Shown: positions 34,903 to 44,590, numbered from the stretch's first letter. The stretch is 64,000 bases of DNA from Rhizobium sophorae (GCF_013087515.1 NZ_JABFCN010000048.1:372001-436000), one strand, 5' to 3'. The notes: generated by a model not told the origin, from the letters alone. Program-made: numbers and translations.

Positions 34903-36042
34903 TTACTGCTGCGGACGGCTGAGAACCTTGAAGGCGTAGAATTGCGTCTTCTGACTGGGCGAGAAATTATTGTCGGAGCCGAGAATGAGGACCTCGGCGC
35001 CGTCCTTTGCCTTGCCGAGCGACATCGCCTCGATATTGTCGGGAACGAGGCCGATCGCCCTCAAATCGAGGACCTGGCTCTTGCGGACGGGGACGACCCG
35101 CTGGTCGTTTTTCGCCAGCGAAGCGATAGCGGATACATCGGTGGCCTCAGTCAGATCCATCATCATGATCTTGATGTTGTTGCCGAATCCCTGGGCATAG
35201 CTGCGTTCGACGGCGAGCAGGCGGTGATCGTCGAGGGCAAGAAACTCGGACATGCCGTTGTCATTGCCGCCGTCGGGTTTGGTGGCGGCCTGCGGGATCG
35301 GCGAGACGGGGTAGGCGTACTCGGCCTTCGGCTCGCCGGTGGTGCCGTCATAACGGACGATGCGCGATAGGCTGCCTGACGTCAGTGAGGGGTTCGGGCC
35401 ATCCTGGTAAAGGGCGGCTTCGACACCGACGAAAACATCGCCGGAGGGCGCGATGGCGAGATCCTCGAAGGCGAGATTGTCACGAATACCGGTCGACTTG
35501 TCCGCGGTCGGCGCAAAGCCCTCCGGCAGCTTGAATTCGCGAATGAAGGATCCGTCCGGCGAAGCGACGCGGACGAAGGGCGGAAGCAACGCCTTGCCGT
35601 CGCCTTCGCTGCCCCAATAGATGCCGTCCTTGCCGAGGCGGATCGATTCCGGATCGACGGTCCTGGCGGTGAAGGGCTCGCCGTTCTTGTCCTTCAAGGT
35701 CACCTGCTTGACGACCGAAACGCCCTTGAGGCCCGACGCGTCGAGATCGACGTCAAGTTCATAGAAGCGGGCCGGGCCTCTTTCCGAGCGGTCGTCGCTG
35801 ATGGCGATATAGTGGCCGGTGGCGGCATCGAAATCGAGGCCGGAAATGCCGCCGAATTCGACGCCGTTTTCCATATGGCCGGTCGGGATGACGAATTCAC
35901 CGAGATAGGAGAGCGAAATGCCGGCGGCGCAACCGCCGAAGGGGCAGGCGGTCTCGAAGGTGGCGCCGATATCGGTGGCGCTGAGGGTGACGGTGCTGGA
36001 CAGGAGAACGAAAGCGGCAGCCGCGAGAAAACGCTTGGTCAT
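34903..36042 (-). CDS. Secreted phytase-like esterase domain protein
   Basis: A 379-residue exported protein. The leader MTKRFLAAAAFVLLSSTVTLSA is cleaved, after which comes the esterase-like-activity-of-phytase domain (a beta-propeller-like repeat): GGISGLDFDAATGHYIAISDDR, DPESIRLGKDGIYWGSEGDG and DNLAFEDLAIAPSGDVFVGVEAALYQDG. Members are calcium-binding periplasmic proteins of uncertain phosphatase activity. It stands alone, next to parE. Confidence 0.85.
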   Translation of the reverse strand: MTKRFLAAAAFVLLSSTVTLSATDIGATFETACPFGGCAAGISLSYLGEFVIPTGHMENGVEFGGISGLDFDAATGHYIAISDDRSERGPARFYELDVDLDASGLKGVSVVKQVTLKDKNGEPFTARTVDPESIRLGKDGIYWGSEGDGKALLPPFVRVASPDGSFIREFKLPEGFAPTADKSTGIRDNLAFEDLAIAPSGDVFVGVEAALYQDGPNPSLTSGSLSRIVRYDGTTGEPKAEYAYPVSPIPQAATKPDGGNDNGMSEFLALDDHRLLAVERSYAQGFGNNIKIMMMDLTEATDVSAIASLAKNDQRVVPVRKSQVLDLRAIGLVPDNIEAMSLGKAKDGAEVLILGSDNNFSPSQKTQFYAFKVLSRPQQ

Positions 36043-36198
36043 GACAAATATCCGGCAAGGGTTGAAAACGGTTCGACCGGCGCAAATGCTCCCTGGGGGA
36101 GGCACGCCGACCGCTTCATGCGCCGGTTGTTTGACGGAGTTGTTACGGTTCTTCGTCAGTTCCGTGAAATCGTCGATGCTAAAATGCGTGGCGACGCT

Positions 36199-38301
36199 TT
36201 AAATATCGAGGTTTTCGGCGAAGGCTGCACGATCCTGGATGAAGCGGAAGCGGGCTTCCGGTTTGGTGCCCATCAGATCGTCGACGGCGCTGCGGGTGCC
36301 TTCGAAATCCACCTCGTCGATCAGCACCTTGAGCAGGGTGCGCTTGGACGGATCCATGGTGGTTTCCTTGAGCTGGGCGGGCATCATTTCGCCGAGGCCT
36401 TTGAAGCGGCTGATCTCGACCTTGGCCTTGCCCTTGAACTCCGTCTGCATCAGCTCGGCGCGATGATTGTCGTCGCGGGCATAGGCGGATTTCGAGCCTT
36501 GGGTGATCTTGTAAAGCGGCGGCACGGCGAGGAAGAGATGGCCGCCACGCACCAGCTCCGGCATCTCCTGATAGAAGAAGGTGATGAGCAGCGAGGCGAT
36601 GTGGGCGCCGTCGACGTCGGCATCGGTCATGACGATGATACGTTCGTAGCGCAGGTCTTCATCGCGGTATTTCGAGCGCGTGCCGCAGCCGAGCGCCTGG
36701 ATGAGATCGGCGAGCTGCTGGTTGGCGCCGAGTTTTTCGCGTCCGGCGCTGGCGACGTTGAGGATCTTGCCGCGCAGCGGCAGAATTGCCTGATTGGCGC
36801 GGTTGCGCGCCTGCTTGGCCGAACCACCAGCCGAATCACCCTCGACGATGAAGAGTTCAGCACCCTCGGCGGTGTTCTGCGAGCAATCGGCGAGCTTGCC
36901 GGGCAGGCGCAATTTGCGCACCGCGCTTTTGCGGTTGACTTCCTTTTCCTTACGGCGGCGCAGGCGTTCCTCGGCGCGCTCGATCACCCAGTCGAGCAGC
37001 TTGGCCGACTCGTTCGGATTGTCTGCAAGGTAATGGTCGAAAGGATCGCGCAGCGCGTTCTCGACGATGCGCTGGGCCTCGACTGTCGCAAGCTTGTCCT
37101 TGGTCTGGCCGACGAATTCCGGCTCGCGGATGAAGACCGACAGCATGCCGACAGCGGAAATCATCACGTCGTCGGTGGTGATCTGCGCGGCACGCTTGTT
37201 CTGCGTCAGCTCGGCATAGGCCTTCAGGCCCTTGGTCAGCGCGATGCGAAGGCCGGCCTCATGCGTGCCGCCTTCGGGCGTCGGGATGGTGTTGCAATAG
37301 GAATGCACCTGCGGATCGCCGCCATACCAGGTGATCGCCCATTCCATCGAGCCGTGGCCGCTGGTCTTCTCGGTCTTGCCGGCAAAGATCTCGCGGGTGA
37401 CGGTAAACTCCCTGCCCATCGTCGCCTGGAGATAGTCCTTCAGGCCGCCGGGGAAGTGGAAAACGGCCTTGTCAGGGACCTCGGAACCTTCGGGCAGCAC
37501 GCCCGCCTCGCAGCTCCAGCGGATTTCGACGCCGCCGAAGAGATAGGCCTTCGAGCGCGCCATGCGGAAGACGCGGGCGGCATCGAACTTCATGTGATCC
37601 CCAAAGATCTGGGGGTCGGGATGGAAGCGCACGCGGGTGCCGCGGCGATTGTGGACGTCGCCCAACTCTTCGAGCCCGCCCTGCGGCAGGCCGCGGGAGA
37701 AGCGCTGGCGGTAGAGCTTGCGGTTTCGCGCTACCTCGACCTCGAGGTCGTCGGAGAGCGCGTTGACGACCGAAACACCGACGCCGTGCAGGCCGCCGGA
37801 GGTCTCGTAGGCCTTGCCGTCGAATTTACCGCCGGCATGCAGCTTGGTCATGATGACTTCGAGCGTCGACTTGCCCGGCACCTGCGGATGGTTCTCGACC
37901 GGGATGCCGCGGCCATTGTCGGAGACGGTGAGATAACCCTCGAGGTCGAGATAGACCTCGATGAAATTAGCATGCCCGGCGACCGCCTCGTCCATCGCAT
38001 TGTCGATGACCTCGGCAAAGAGGTGGTGCAGCGCCTTTTCGTCGGTTCCGCCGATATACATGCCTGGGCGCATGCGCACCGGCTCGAGGCCTTCGAGGAC
38101 GCGGATCGACGAAGCGCCGTAATCATCGGAGTTCGAGGCGGCGGGCGCCGGGCGTGCGGAGGCTCCGGCAGCAGGAGGTGCTGCCGCTGCGGCGGGCGCA
38201 GCCGTCACCGGCGGCCGTTCGGAGGGCACCGCAGGCTTCTGCGCCTCCTCGCGTTTTTCAGAGAGGGGCATTCCGGAAAAGAGGTCGTTGCTATCGTCCA
38301 T
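36199..38301 (-). CDS. parE: DNA topoisomerase IV subunit B
   Basis: ATPase subunit of topoisomerase IV, which separates daughter chromosomes. The 700-residue protein has the GHKL ATP site (EVIDNAMDEAVAGH, SDNGRGIPVE, GGLHGVGVSVVNALS), the TOPRIM motifs EGDSAGG and TDADVDGAH, and the C-terminal RFKGLGEMMPAQLKETTMDP. A Pro/Ala-rich N-terminal extension of about 55 residues precedes the ATPase domain. The length and the absence of a GyrB-type insert mark it as ParE. A very long antisense open frame here is not a gene. Confidence 0.95.
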   Translation of the reverse strand: MDDSNDLFSGMPLSEKREEAQKPAVPSERPPVTAAPAAAAAPPAAGASARPAPAASNSDDYGASSIRVLEGLEPVRMRPGMYIGGTDEKALHHLFAEVIDNAMDEAVAGHANFIEVYLDLEGYLTVSDNGRGIPVENHPQVPGKSTLEVIMTKLHAGGKFDGKAYETSGGLHGVGVSVVNALSDDLEVEVARNRKLYRQRFSRGLPQGGLEELGDVHNRRGTRVRFHPDPQIFGDHMKFDAARVFRMARSKAYLFGGVEIRWSCEAGVLPEGSEVPDKAVFHFPGGLKDYLQATMGREFTVTREIFAGKTEKTSGHGSMEWAITWYGGDPQVHSYCNTIPTPEGGTHEAGLRIALTKGLKAYAELTQNKRAAQITTDDVMISAVGMLSVFIREPEFVGQTKDKLATVEAQRIVENALRDPFDHYLADNPNESAKLLDWVIERAEERLRRRKEKEVNRKSAVRKLRLPGKLADCSQNTAEGAELFIVEGDSAGGSAKQARNRANQAILPLRGKILNVASAGREKLGANQQLADLIQALGCGTRSKYRDEDLRYERIIVMTDADVDGAHIASLLITFFYQEMPELVRGGHLFLAVPPLYKITQGSKSAYARDDNHRAELMQTEFKGKAKVEISRFKGLGEMMPAQLKETTMDPSKRTLLKVLIDEVDFEGTRSAVDDLMGTKPEARFRFIQDRAAFAENLDI

Positions 38302-38520
38302 GGAGCCGTTCAGATCTTCATCCTGTCTTGGGTCTGGCTTGGGCGGGCATCCGCCGCCGACCCAAAATCACCGCATTTCATGCCACGTTTGCGAATCAGG
38401 CAGATTTTGCCAGAAAGCACCTCTATACGCGACACCGCCGGATTTGGCGCGCTTTTCCCAAATGATTTGCGTTGCCGGGCGCAGAATGGCAAGCGGCGGC
38501 AGGCTTCAGGAACCATCCGA

Positions 38521-39420
38521 ATGCGAATGTCCACAAGTCATTGCACCATCATCACCGCAATTGCGGCGTTTTTCTTATCCGCAGCCATCCTGTCCGCTGT
38601 TGGCCCGGCAGAGGCGGCCGACGCTTTGCCGCCTTTCAAGGACGATCTGTTTTCCAAGCAGTCCGTGTTGGAGACAGGCGACGGCGGCGCCTTCGAGGTC
38701 ATCGACTATGACGAGATGCGCGATATCAACGGCCGCGATCAGATCCCGCAAAAGCGGGTGCAGCAGAAATATGTGGCACTCGGCATCCGCAAGGCGCAAG
38801 CGGACGAGACGCTGTCCCTCGACGGCATTAAGCTCGATGTCACCAGGGTGGGACCGGCTGGCAGCGCCGCCTTCACGGTGATTTTCATCCATGGCCGCGA
38901 CGGCGACCGCCGGCTCGGCGCCAACGACTATAGCTTCGGTGGCAATTTCAACCGCCTCAAGAACCTCGTCGCCGGCAATGGCGGCGTCTATTATTCGCCG
39001 ACGGTCAAAAGCTTCGACAGCAGCGGCGTTGCGGCGATCGCCGGCCTCATCCGCTATGCCAGCGCGCAATCGCCCGGCCGGCCGATCATCCTTTCCTGCG
39101 CCTCGATGGGCAGCCAGGTTTGCTGGGGCATTGCGCGCGACAGCGACAGTGTCAAGCGGCTGAAGGGCATGCTGATCATGAGCGGGGTCTCCGATCCGGA
39201 TTTCATCAAGAGCGCCTTCTACAAGGCAAAGCTGCCGCTGTGGTTTGCCCATGGCAGCCGCGACCCGGTCTATGCCGCCTCCGACCAGCAGGCGCTGTTC
39301 GAAAGCCTGCACAAGGCAAAATATCCGGCGCGTTTCACGCTGTTTCAGACCGGCAATCACGGGACACCGATCCGGATGATCGACTGGCGCAGGGTGGTGA
39401 ACTGGATTCTTGCCGGCTAG
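38521..39420 (+). CDS. Exported alpha/beta hydrolase
   Basis: A 299-residue protein with a signal peptide (TIITAIAAFFLSAAILSAVGPAEA) and an alpha/beta-hydrolase fold: oxyanion region FIHGRDGDRR, nucleophile candidate in SCASMGSQVCWG (a G-x-S-x-G variant, A-S-M-G-S), acid in HGSRDPVYAA and late His in TGNHGTPI. Substrate unknown; periplasmic. The true N-terminus is at MRMSTS; the frame remains open upstream only because it runs antisense to parE. Confidence 0.82.
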   Translation: MRMSTSHCTIITAIAAFFLSAAILSAVGPAEAADALPPFKDDLFSKQSVLETGDGGAFEVIDYDEMRDINGRDQIPQKRVQQKYVALGIRKAQADETLSLDGIKLDVTRVGPAGSAAFTVIFIHGRDGDRRLGANDYSFGGNFNRLKNLVAGNGGVYYSPTVKSFDSSGVAAIAGLIRYASAQSPGRPIILSCASMGSQVCWGIARDSDSVKRLKGMLIMSGVSDPDFIKSAFYKAKLPLWFAHGSRDPVYAASDQQALFESLHKAKYPARFTLFQTGNHGTPIRMIDWRRVVNWILAG

Positions 39421-39427
39421 CGCATCG

Positions 39428-39516
39428 GTTGGAAAATCGGAGACTATTTTTTGAAAGCACGATGCATGAATAAAAATGCTACCCTTGCGTGTCTCAAAAG
39501 ACGCGCGGCGCTGTAG
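39428..39516 (+). repeat. Dispersed intergenic repeat, copy C (diverged)
   Basis: The 3' half (TTGCGTGTCTCAAAAGACGC and GCGGCGCTGTAG) matches the family closely, while the 5' half is only loosely similar (AAAATCGGAGACTATTTT in place of the inverted repeat of copy A). It sits between the hydrolase and tpiA. Confidence 0.5.
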
Positions 39517-39642
39517 CGGACGATATTCGGCAGAAATATGCGCGGGATCGCAGAGATTCCCCTTACGTCAAGGGCATGATGCTTTTCTTTGCTGCAAGCT
39601 TTTGATATTGCCCAAGGCATAAGCAGATTGTGGAAGGCCGGC

Positions 39643-40413
39643 ATGACCCCTGACGTGCGCCCGCTTGTGGCGGGAAATTGGAAAATGAATGGCATGCGTG
39701 CCTCCCTGGATCAGATCAAGATGATCGCCGAGGGTGTTCGCCCGCCGCTCTCCGACAAGGTGGAAGCGCTGATCTGCCCGCCGGCGACGCTGCTCTATGT
39801 GGCGACGGCGCTGTGCACCGACAGCCCGCTGGCGATCGGCGCTCAGGACTGCCATCAGAACCCATCCGGTGCGCATACCGGCGACATCTCGGCCGAGATG
39901 ATTGCCGATTGTTTCGGCACCTATGTCATCGTCGGCCATTCCGAGCGGCGCACCGACCATGCCGAAACGGATCATCTGGTGCGCGCCAAGGCGGAGGCCG
40001 CCTTCGTCGCAGGGCTGACGGCGATCATCTGCATCGGCGAGACCGCGGATGAGCGCCGGACAGGCCAGGCACTCGACGTCATCAAGCGCCAGCTTTCAGC
40101 CTCGGTTCCGGACGGCGCCACCGCTAAGAGCACAGTCATCGCCTACGAGCCGATCTGGGCGATCGGCACCGGCGTGACGCCGACATCAGCTGATGTCGAA
40201 AAGGCGCATGCCTTCATGCGCGCAGAGCTTGCGGCCCGCTTCGGTGATGAAGGCCGCAAGATGCGTCTTCTCTACGGCGGCTCCGTCAAGCCGGCCAATG
40301 CCCATGAACTGATGGGCGTTGCCAATGTCGACGGCGCGCTGATCGGCGGAGCGAGCTTGAAAGCGGCCGACTTCCTTGCCATCTACCGGGCCTATGAGGC
40401 GCTGCTCGCCTGA
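39643..40413 (+). CDS. tpiA: Triosephosphate isomerase
   Basis: Interconverts dihydroxyacetone phosphate and glyceraldehyde 3-phosphate. The 256-residue TIM barrel has N/K of GNWKMNG, catalytic His in IVGHSERR, catalytic Glu in AYEPIWAIGTG and the phosphate loop LYGGSVKPAN. The start at MTPDVRP has GGAAGG upstream. It leads the conserved tpiA-secG-pyrG group. Confidence 0.96.
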   Translation: MTPDVRPLVAGNWKMNGMRASLDQIKMIAEGVRPPLSDKVEALICPPATLLYVATALCTDSPLAIGAQDCHQNPSGAHTGDISAEMIADCFGTYVIVGHSERRTDHAETDHLVRAKAEAAFVAGLTAIICIGETADERRTGQALDVIKRQLSASVPDGATAKSTVIAYEPIWAIGTGVTPTSADVEKAHAFMRAELAARFGDEGRKMRLLYGGSVKPANAHELMGVANVDGALIGGASLKAADFLAIYRAYEALLA

Positions 40414-40544
40414 GACATTTTTTATTCCTGGGTTTATTCCCGGGTTTATTCCGGGCCGAAGGGCTTGGAATAGATGAAAGCCTCATGTAAAGAGCCGCCA
40501 GAATTCTTAACTTTGTCCGTCTCCAGGCGGGCAGGACTGGACCC

Positions 40545-41075
40545 ATGCAGACCGTATTGATTGTCATCCATCTCATGATCGTGCTCGCCCTTGTCGGCGT
40601 CGTGCTCATCCAGCGCTCGGAAGGCGGCGGCCTCGGCATCGGCGGCGGTTCCGGCTTCATGTCGGCCCGCGGTACGGCCAATGCGCTGACGCGCACGACC
40701 GCGATCCTTGCGACCCTGTTTTTCCTGACCTCGCTCGGTCTCGGCATCCTGACGCGTTACGAGGGCCGTCCGAGCGACATTCTCGACCGCATTCCGGCAA
40801 CAGGCGGCCAGGGCAACGGTATTCTCGATTCGCTCGGCGGCGCGCAGGCTCCGGCAGCCCCGCCGGCCGGCAACGGCGTTCCGAGCAGCGGCGCGGCAGC
40901 ACCCGCACCGCAGGCTCCCGCCGCTCAAGCTCCGGCAACTGGCACTCCGGCGCCTCAGGCCCCGGCGGCCACCGCGCCTTCAACCACTGCTCCGGCAACG
41001 ACTGCCCCGGCAACGCCCGCAGCTCCGGCCGCGCCGGCACCGGCTCAGCCCTCCGGCGTCCCGACGGGACAGTAA
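40545..41075 (+). CDS. secG: Protein-export membrane protein SecG
   Basis: SecG assists the SecYEG translocon. Two transmembrane helices (VLIVIHLMIVLALVGVVLIQ and ILATLFFLTSLGLGIL) flank the conserved cytoplasmic loop RSEGGGLGIGGG...GFMSARGTANALTR. Unlike the 110-residue enterobacterial form, about 90 residues of Ala/Pro/Thr-rich low-complexity sequence follow, giving 176 aa. A terminator lies downstream. Confidence 0.93.
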   Translation: MQTVLIVIHLMIVLALVGVVLIQRSEGGGLGIGGGSGFMSARGTANALTRTTAILATLFFLTSLGLGILTRYEGRPSDILDRIPATGGQGNGILDSLGGAQAPAAPPAGNGVPSSGAAAPAPQAPAAQAPATGTPAPQAPAATAPSTTAPATTAPATPAAPAAPAPAQPSGVPTGQ

Positions 41076-41096
41076 ACCGGTCTTCGACATAAACCG

Positions 41097-41129
41097 CCGG
41101 CAGGCCCTCGGGTCTGCCGGTTTTCTTTT
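41097..41129 (+). terminator. Rho-independent terminator after secG
   Basis: Ten-base-pair stem CCGGCAGGCC / GGTCTGCCGG (one G-U pair) with a CTCG loop followed by TTTTCTTTT, 21 bp past the secG stop. Confidence 0.88.
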
Positions 41130-41218
41130 GTTCAGATTCCTGCGCCACGCATCGAAAGTTCTGGAAAAGAATTTTTGGGCTGGTGGAATCGTTTTTGAAA
41201 AGGTATCCGGTGACTCCC

Positions 41219-42847
41219 ATGGCGCGATACGTATTCATCACTGGCGGCGTGGTTTCCTCTCTCGGAAAAGGAATTGCGGCCGCGGCTCTCGGAGCGTTGC
41301 TGCAGGCCCGTGGATATCGGGTCCGGCTTCGCAAGCTCGACCCCTATCTGAACGTGGACCCGGGCACGATGAGCCCGACCCAGCACGGCGAGGTCTTCGT
41401 CACCGACGACGGCGCGGAAACCGATCTCGATCTCGGTCACTACGAACGCTTCACGGGGCGTTCGGCGACCAAGACCGACAACATCACCACCGGCCGCATC
41501 TACAAGAACATCATCGACAAGGAACGGCGCGGCGACTATCTCGGCGCGACGGTGCAGGTCATTCCGCACGTGACCAACGAGATCAAGGATTTCGTCATCG
41601 AAGGCAATGACGACTACGACTTCGTCATCTGCGAGATCGGCGGCACCGTCGGCGACATCGAGGCGATGCCGTTCATGGAGGCGATCCGCCAGCTCGGAAA
41701 CGACCTGCCGCGCGGCACCGCCGTCTACGTTCACCTGACGCTGATGCCTTATATTCCGGCGGCCGGCGAGCTCAAGACCAAGCCGACACAGCATTCGGTG
41801 AAGGAACTGCAGGCACTCGGCATTCATCCCGATATCTTGCTGGTGCGGGCGGACCGCGAAATTCCGGAAGCCGAACGCCGCAAGCTTTCGTTGTTCTGCA
41901 ACGTTCGCCCGTCCGCCGTCATCCAGGCGCTCGACGTCGCCAACATCTATGACGTGCCGATCGCCTACCACAAGGAAGGCCTCGACGACGAAGTGCTCGC
42001 GGCCTTCGGTATCGAGCCGGCGCCGAAGCCGCGGCTCGACCCGTGGGAAGAGGTCTGCAACCGCATCCGCACGCCGGAGGGCGAGGTGACGATCGCGATC
42101 GTCGGCAAATATACCGGCCTCAAGGATGCCTATAAGTCGCTGATCGAGGCGCTGCATCACGGCGGTATCGCCAATCGCGTCAAGGTCAATCTTGAATGGA
42201 TCGAGTCCGAGGTCTTCGAAAAGGAAGATCCGGCGCCCTATCTCGAAAAGGTGCACGGCATCCTCGTGCCAGGCGGCTTTGGCGAACGCGGTTCGGAAGG
42301 CAAGATCCACGCTGCCCGCTTTGCCCGCGAGCGCAAGGTGCCGTATTTCGGCATCTGCTTCGGCATGCAGATGGCGGTCATCGAGGCGGCGCGCAATCTC
42401 GCCGACGTGTCCGGTGCCTCCTCGACCGAATTCGGCCCGACGAAAGAGCCGGTGGTCGGCCTGATGACCGAATGGGTCAAGGGCAACGAGTTGCAGAAGC
42501 GTACGGCAGCCGGGGATCTCGGTGGCACGATGCGCCTCGGCGCCTACAAGGCGGCGCTGAAGAAGGGCACGAAGATCTCGGATATCTACGGTTCCACCGA
42601 TATTTCCGAGCGTCACCGCCACCGCTACGAGGTCAATGTCGACTACAAGGACCGGCTCGAAAACTGCGGCCTCGTCTTCTCCGGCATGTCGCCGGACGGC
42701 GTGCTGCCGGAGACGATCGAATATCCCGATCATCCCTGGTTCATCGGCGTGCAGTATCACCCGGAACTGAAGAGCCGGCCGCTCGACCCGCATCCGCTGT
42801 TTGCCAGCTTCATCGAAGCAGCGACGGAACAGAGCCGTCTCGTCTGA
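41219..42847 (+). CDS. pyrG: CTP synthase
   Basis: Makes CTP from UTP, ATP and glutamine. The 542-residue protein begins MARYVFITGGVVSSLGKG (synthetase P-loop) and includes KLDPYLNVDPGTMSPTQHGE and EIGGTVGDIE; the C-terminal glutamine amidotransferase has the nucleophile in FGICFGMQMA and His/Glu in QYHPE. The ATG is the family start; the open frame extends 12 codons upstream. Confidence 0.97.
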   Translation: MARYVFITGGVVSSLGKGIAAAALGALLQARGYRVRLRKLDPYLNVDPGTMSPTQHGEVFVTDDGAETDLDLGHYERFTGRSATKTDNITTGRIYKNIIDKERRGDYLGATVQVIPHVTNEIKDFVIEGNDDYDFVICEIGGTVGDIEAMPFMEAIRQLGNDLPRGTAVYVHLTLMPYIPAAGELKTKPTQHSVKELQALGIHPDILLVRADREIPEAERRKLSLFCNVRPSAVIQALDVANIYDVPIAYHKEGLDDEVLAAFGIEPAPKPRLDPWEEVCNRIRTPEGEVTIAIVGKYTGLKDAYKSLIEALHHGGIANRVKVNLEWIESEVFEKEDPAPYLEKVHGILVPGGFGERGSEGKIHAARFARERKVPYFGICFGMQMAVIEAARNLADVSGASSTEFGPTKEPVVGLMTEWVKGNELQKRTAAGDLGGTMRLGAYKAALKKGTKISDIYGSTDISERHRHRYEVNVDYKDRLENCGLVFSGMSPDGVLPETIEYPDHPWFIGVQYHPELKSRPLDPHPLFASFIEAATEQSRLV

Positions 42848-42860
42848 CGACTGACAGCAC

Positions 42861-42888
42861 CAGATCGCGTTGTTTCAGGCGCGATCTG
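42861..42888. terminator. Hairpin after pyrG
   Basis: Nine-base-pair stem CAGATCGCG / CGCGATCTG with a ten-base loop, 13 bp beyond the pyrG stop; no T-tract follows, so termination is uncertain. Confidence 0.45.
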
Positions 42889-42920
42889 GATAACATCCAT
42901 GTCTGCGCTAACTTGCCGGC

Positions 42921-43391
42921 ATGGCCCCTTCACGCAGCACGACCGTCTCACGCTTCATCGCAGCGCCGCGCGAGCGCATCTACCGCGCCTTCCTCGATGC
43001 AGATGCGGTCGCCACCTGGCTTCCGCCCGGTACCATGAAGGGCATCGTCCATGCCTTCGATGGCAGGGAAGGCGGTGCCTTCAGCATGTCGCTCGTCTAT
43101 CCCGACGAAGAGGCATCGCAACCGGGCAAGACCTCCGACAAGACAGACAGGTTCGAAGGCCGCTTTGCCGAGCTCGTGCCGGATGAACGCATCGTCTGGG
43201 CAACGGTCTTCGATTCCGGGGACGAGGGTTTTTCCGGCGAGATGACCGTCAGTACGATGTTATCGCCTGCGGATGGAGGCACCGATGTGACGATGGTCAG
43301 TGACAATATTCCGTCCGGGATCCGCCTCGAAGACAATGAGGAAGGGTGCCGCTCGACACTCGACAAGCTGGCCGCTTTTGTCGGCGGCTGA
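42921..43391 (+). CDS. SRPBCC (AHSA1-like) family protein
   Basis: A 156-residue START-like/Aha1-related protein: STTVSRFIAAPRERIYRAFLDADAVATWLPP at the N-terminus is characteristic, with GGAFSMSLVY and ELVPDERIVWATVFDS further on and a C-terminal helix NEEGCRSTLDKLAAFVGG. It should bind a hydrophobic ligand; none is known. Converges with the citrate-synthase-like gene. Confidence 0.88.
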   Translation: MAPSRSTTVSRFIAAPRERIYRAFLDADAVATWLPPGTMKGIVHAFDGREGGAFSMSLVYPDEEASQPGKTSDKTDRFEGRFAELVPDERIVWATVFDSGDEGFSGEMTVSTMLSPADGGTDVTMVSDNIPSGIRLEDNEEGCRSTLDKLAAFVGG

Positions 43392-43429
43392 GGATCGGCG
43401 GCAGGGTATACTGCCGCCGAATTCAACTT

Positions 43430-44518
43430 TCACGCAGCCGCCGGCAGCGGCCCGATATAGACCGAGCGCGGCCGGATCAGCCGGCCGTCGAGCGCCTGTT
43501 CGCGCGCATGGGCCAGCCAACCGACGGTGCGGCCGATCGCGAAGACGCCGGTGAAGGCCTCGCGGGGAAAACCGAGCGCTTCGAGCAGCAGCGCGGTATA
43601 AAATTCGACATTGACGTCGAGCGGCCGGTTCGGCTTGCGTGCCTTCAGGATCGCCAATGCAGCGACCTCCACGGCTTCCGCCAGAGCGCCGCGGGCGCTG
43701 TTCACCTGTCCGGTTGATATCAGCGGCTTCAGCGCTCCCTTCAGTGCATCGGCGCGCGGATCGCGGACGCGATAGATGCGGTGGCCGAAGCCCATCAGCC
43801 TTTCGCCGCGGTCAAGCGCTTCGCCGAGCCACGAGTAAGCATTCTCCGCCGTTCCGATCGCATCCAGCATGTCGAGCACAGGACCGGGCGCGCCGCCATG
43901 CAGCGGCCCTTTCAGCGCGCTCAGTGCCGCGAGTACGGAAGAGGTGAGGCCGGCCTGCGTCGAGGCAATGACGCGTGATGCGAAGGTCGAGGCATTGAGG
44001 CCATGGTCCGAAATCGTCACGAGATAGGTGTCGAGTGCCGCTGTCTGCTCCCTGGTCGGCAATTTTCCAGTCAGCATACGCAGGATATCGGCCGCCTGCC
44101 GCAGCGAGGCGTTGGGCGCGATCGGTCTTTTGCCGCTTTGCATGCGAAGGATCGCCGGCAGGAAAACTGCGGGCGCAGCGAGAAGGCTGAGAGCGGTATC
44201 GAAATCCTCGCCGTCGGGTAGGCGGGCGATCAGCGCCCGCATCGCATCGACCGGAGGCAAAGCGAGCAGGGCGGCATCGGCGGCCCTGATATGGCCGAAA
44301 ATCCTCGTTCGCGCCTGCGCCAACCAGTCGCGCAATTCCGCTTCGTCGAAGCTTTTTTCCATCAGCCCATCGAGCAATAGGGCGGCGACGCCTTCATAGG
44401 TGCCCTCTGCAACCAGGTGATCCAGCGATACGCCGCGGATGATCAGACGTCCCGCTTCGCCATCGACATCCGAAAGCTGCGTTTCGGCAGCAATGACATC
44501 TTCCAAGCCGTTTTTCAT
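43430..44518 (-). CDS. Citrate synthase family protein
   Basis: A 362-residue citrate/2-methylcitrate synthase homologue. Active-site histidines are in GPLHGGAPG and MGFGHRIYRVRDPRA. At the position of the catalytic aspartate (NVDFY) it has NVEFY, a Glu in place of Asp. It is shorter than the main GltA (about 430 aa). The start is firm: AAGGAG seven bases upstream. It is divergent from the HTH-containing homologue, 83 bp apart, implying joint regulation. Confidence 0.85.
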   Translation of the reverse strand: MKNGLEDVIAAETQLSDVDGEAGRLIIRGVSLDHLVAEGTYEGVAALLLDGLMEKSFDEAELRDWLAQARTRIFGHIRAADAALLALPPVDAMRALIARLPDGEDFDTALSLLAAPAVFLPAILRMQSGKRPIAPNASLRQAADILRMLTGKLPTREQTAALDTYLVTISDHGLNASTFASRVIASTQAGLTSSVLAALSALKGPLHGGAPGPVLDMLDAIGTAENAYSWLGEALDRGERLMGFGHRIYRVRDPRADALKGALKPLISTGQVNSARGALAEAVEVAALAILKARKPNRPLDVNVEFYTALLLEALGFPREAFTGVFAIGRTVGWLAHAREQALDGRLIRPRSVYIGPLPAAA

Positions 44519-44559
44519 GTTGTTTCTCCTTTACGACAAAGATGATCCGACCTAGTTTC

Positions 44560-44590
44560 ATTGACGTCAATCTTGATGCAATTGATCAAT
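44560..44590. promoter_or_regulatory. Two palindromes in the divergent citrate-synthase promoter
   Basis: ATTGACGTCAAT (44560-44571) and ATTGATCAAT (44581-44590) are both perfect palindromes sharing ATTGA/TCAAT half-sites. Their centres are exactly 20 bp apart, i.e. on the same face of the helix, in the 83 bp between divergent starts. They look like tandem operator sites for a dimeric regulator. Confidence 0.6.

Noticed and set aside
35812..38520. Plus-strand open frame of more than 1,200 codons running through the phytase-like and parE genes
   Set aside because: It is the antisense frame of parE and its neighbour. The translation is low-complexity Asp/Gly/Arg/His sequence with no family, while the minus strand encodes intact ParE motifs. 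Only its last 300 codons (38521-39420) are the real hydrolase gene.
40428..40460. Three near-repeats of GGTTTATTCC between tpiA and secG
   Set aside because: Very short and imperfect; probably slipped-strand microduplication, not an operator or CRISPR-like array.
41132..42793. 553-codon minus-strand frame opposite pyrG
   Set aside because: Antisense shadow; pyrG is complete and highly conserved.
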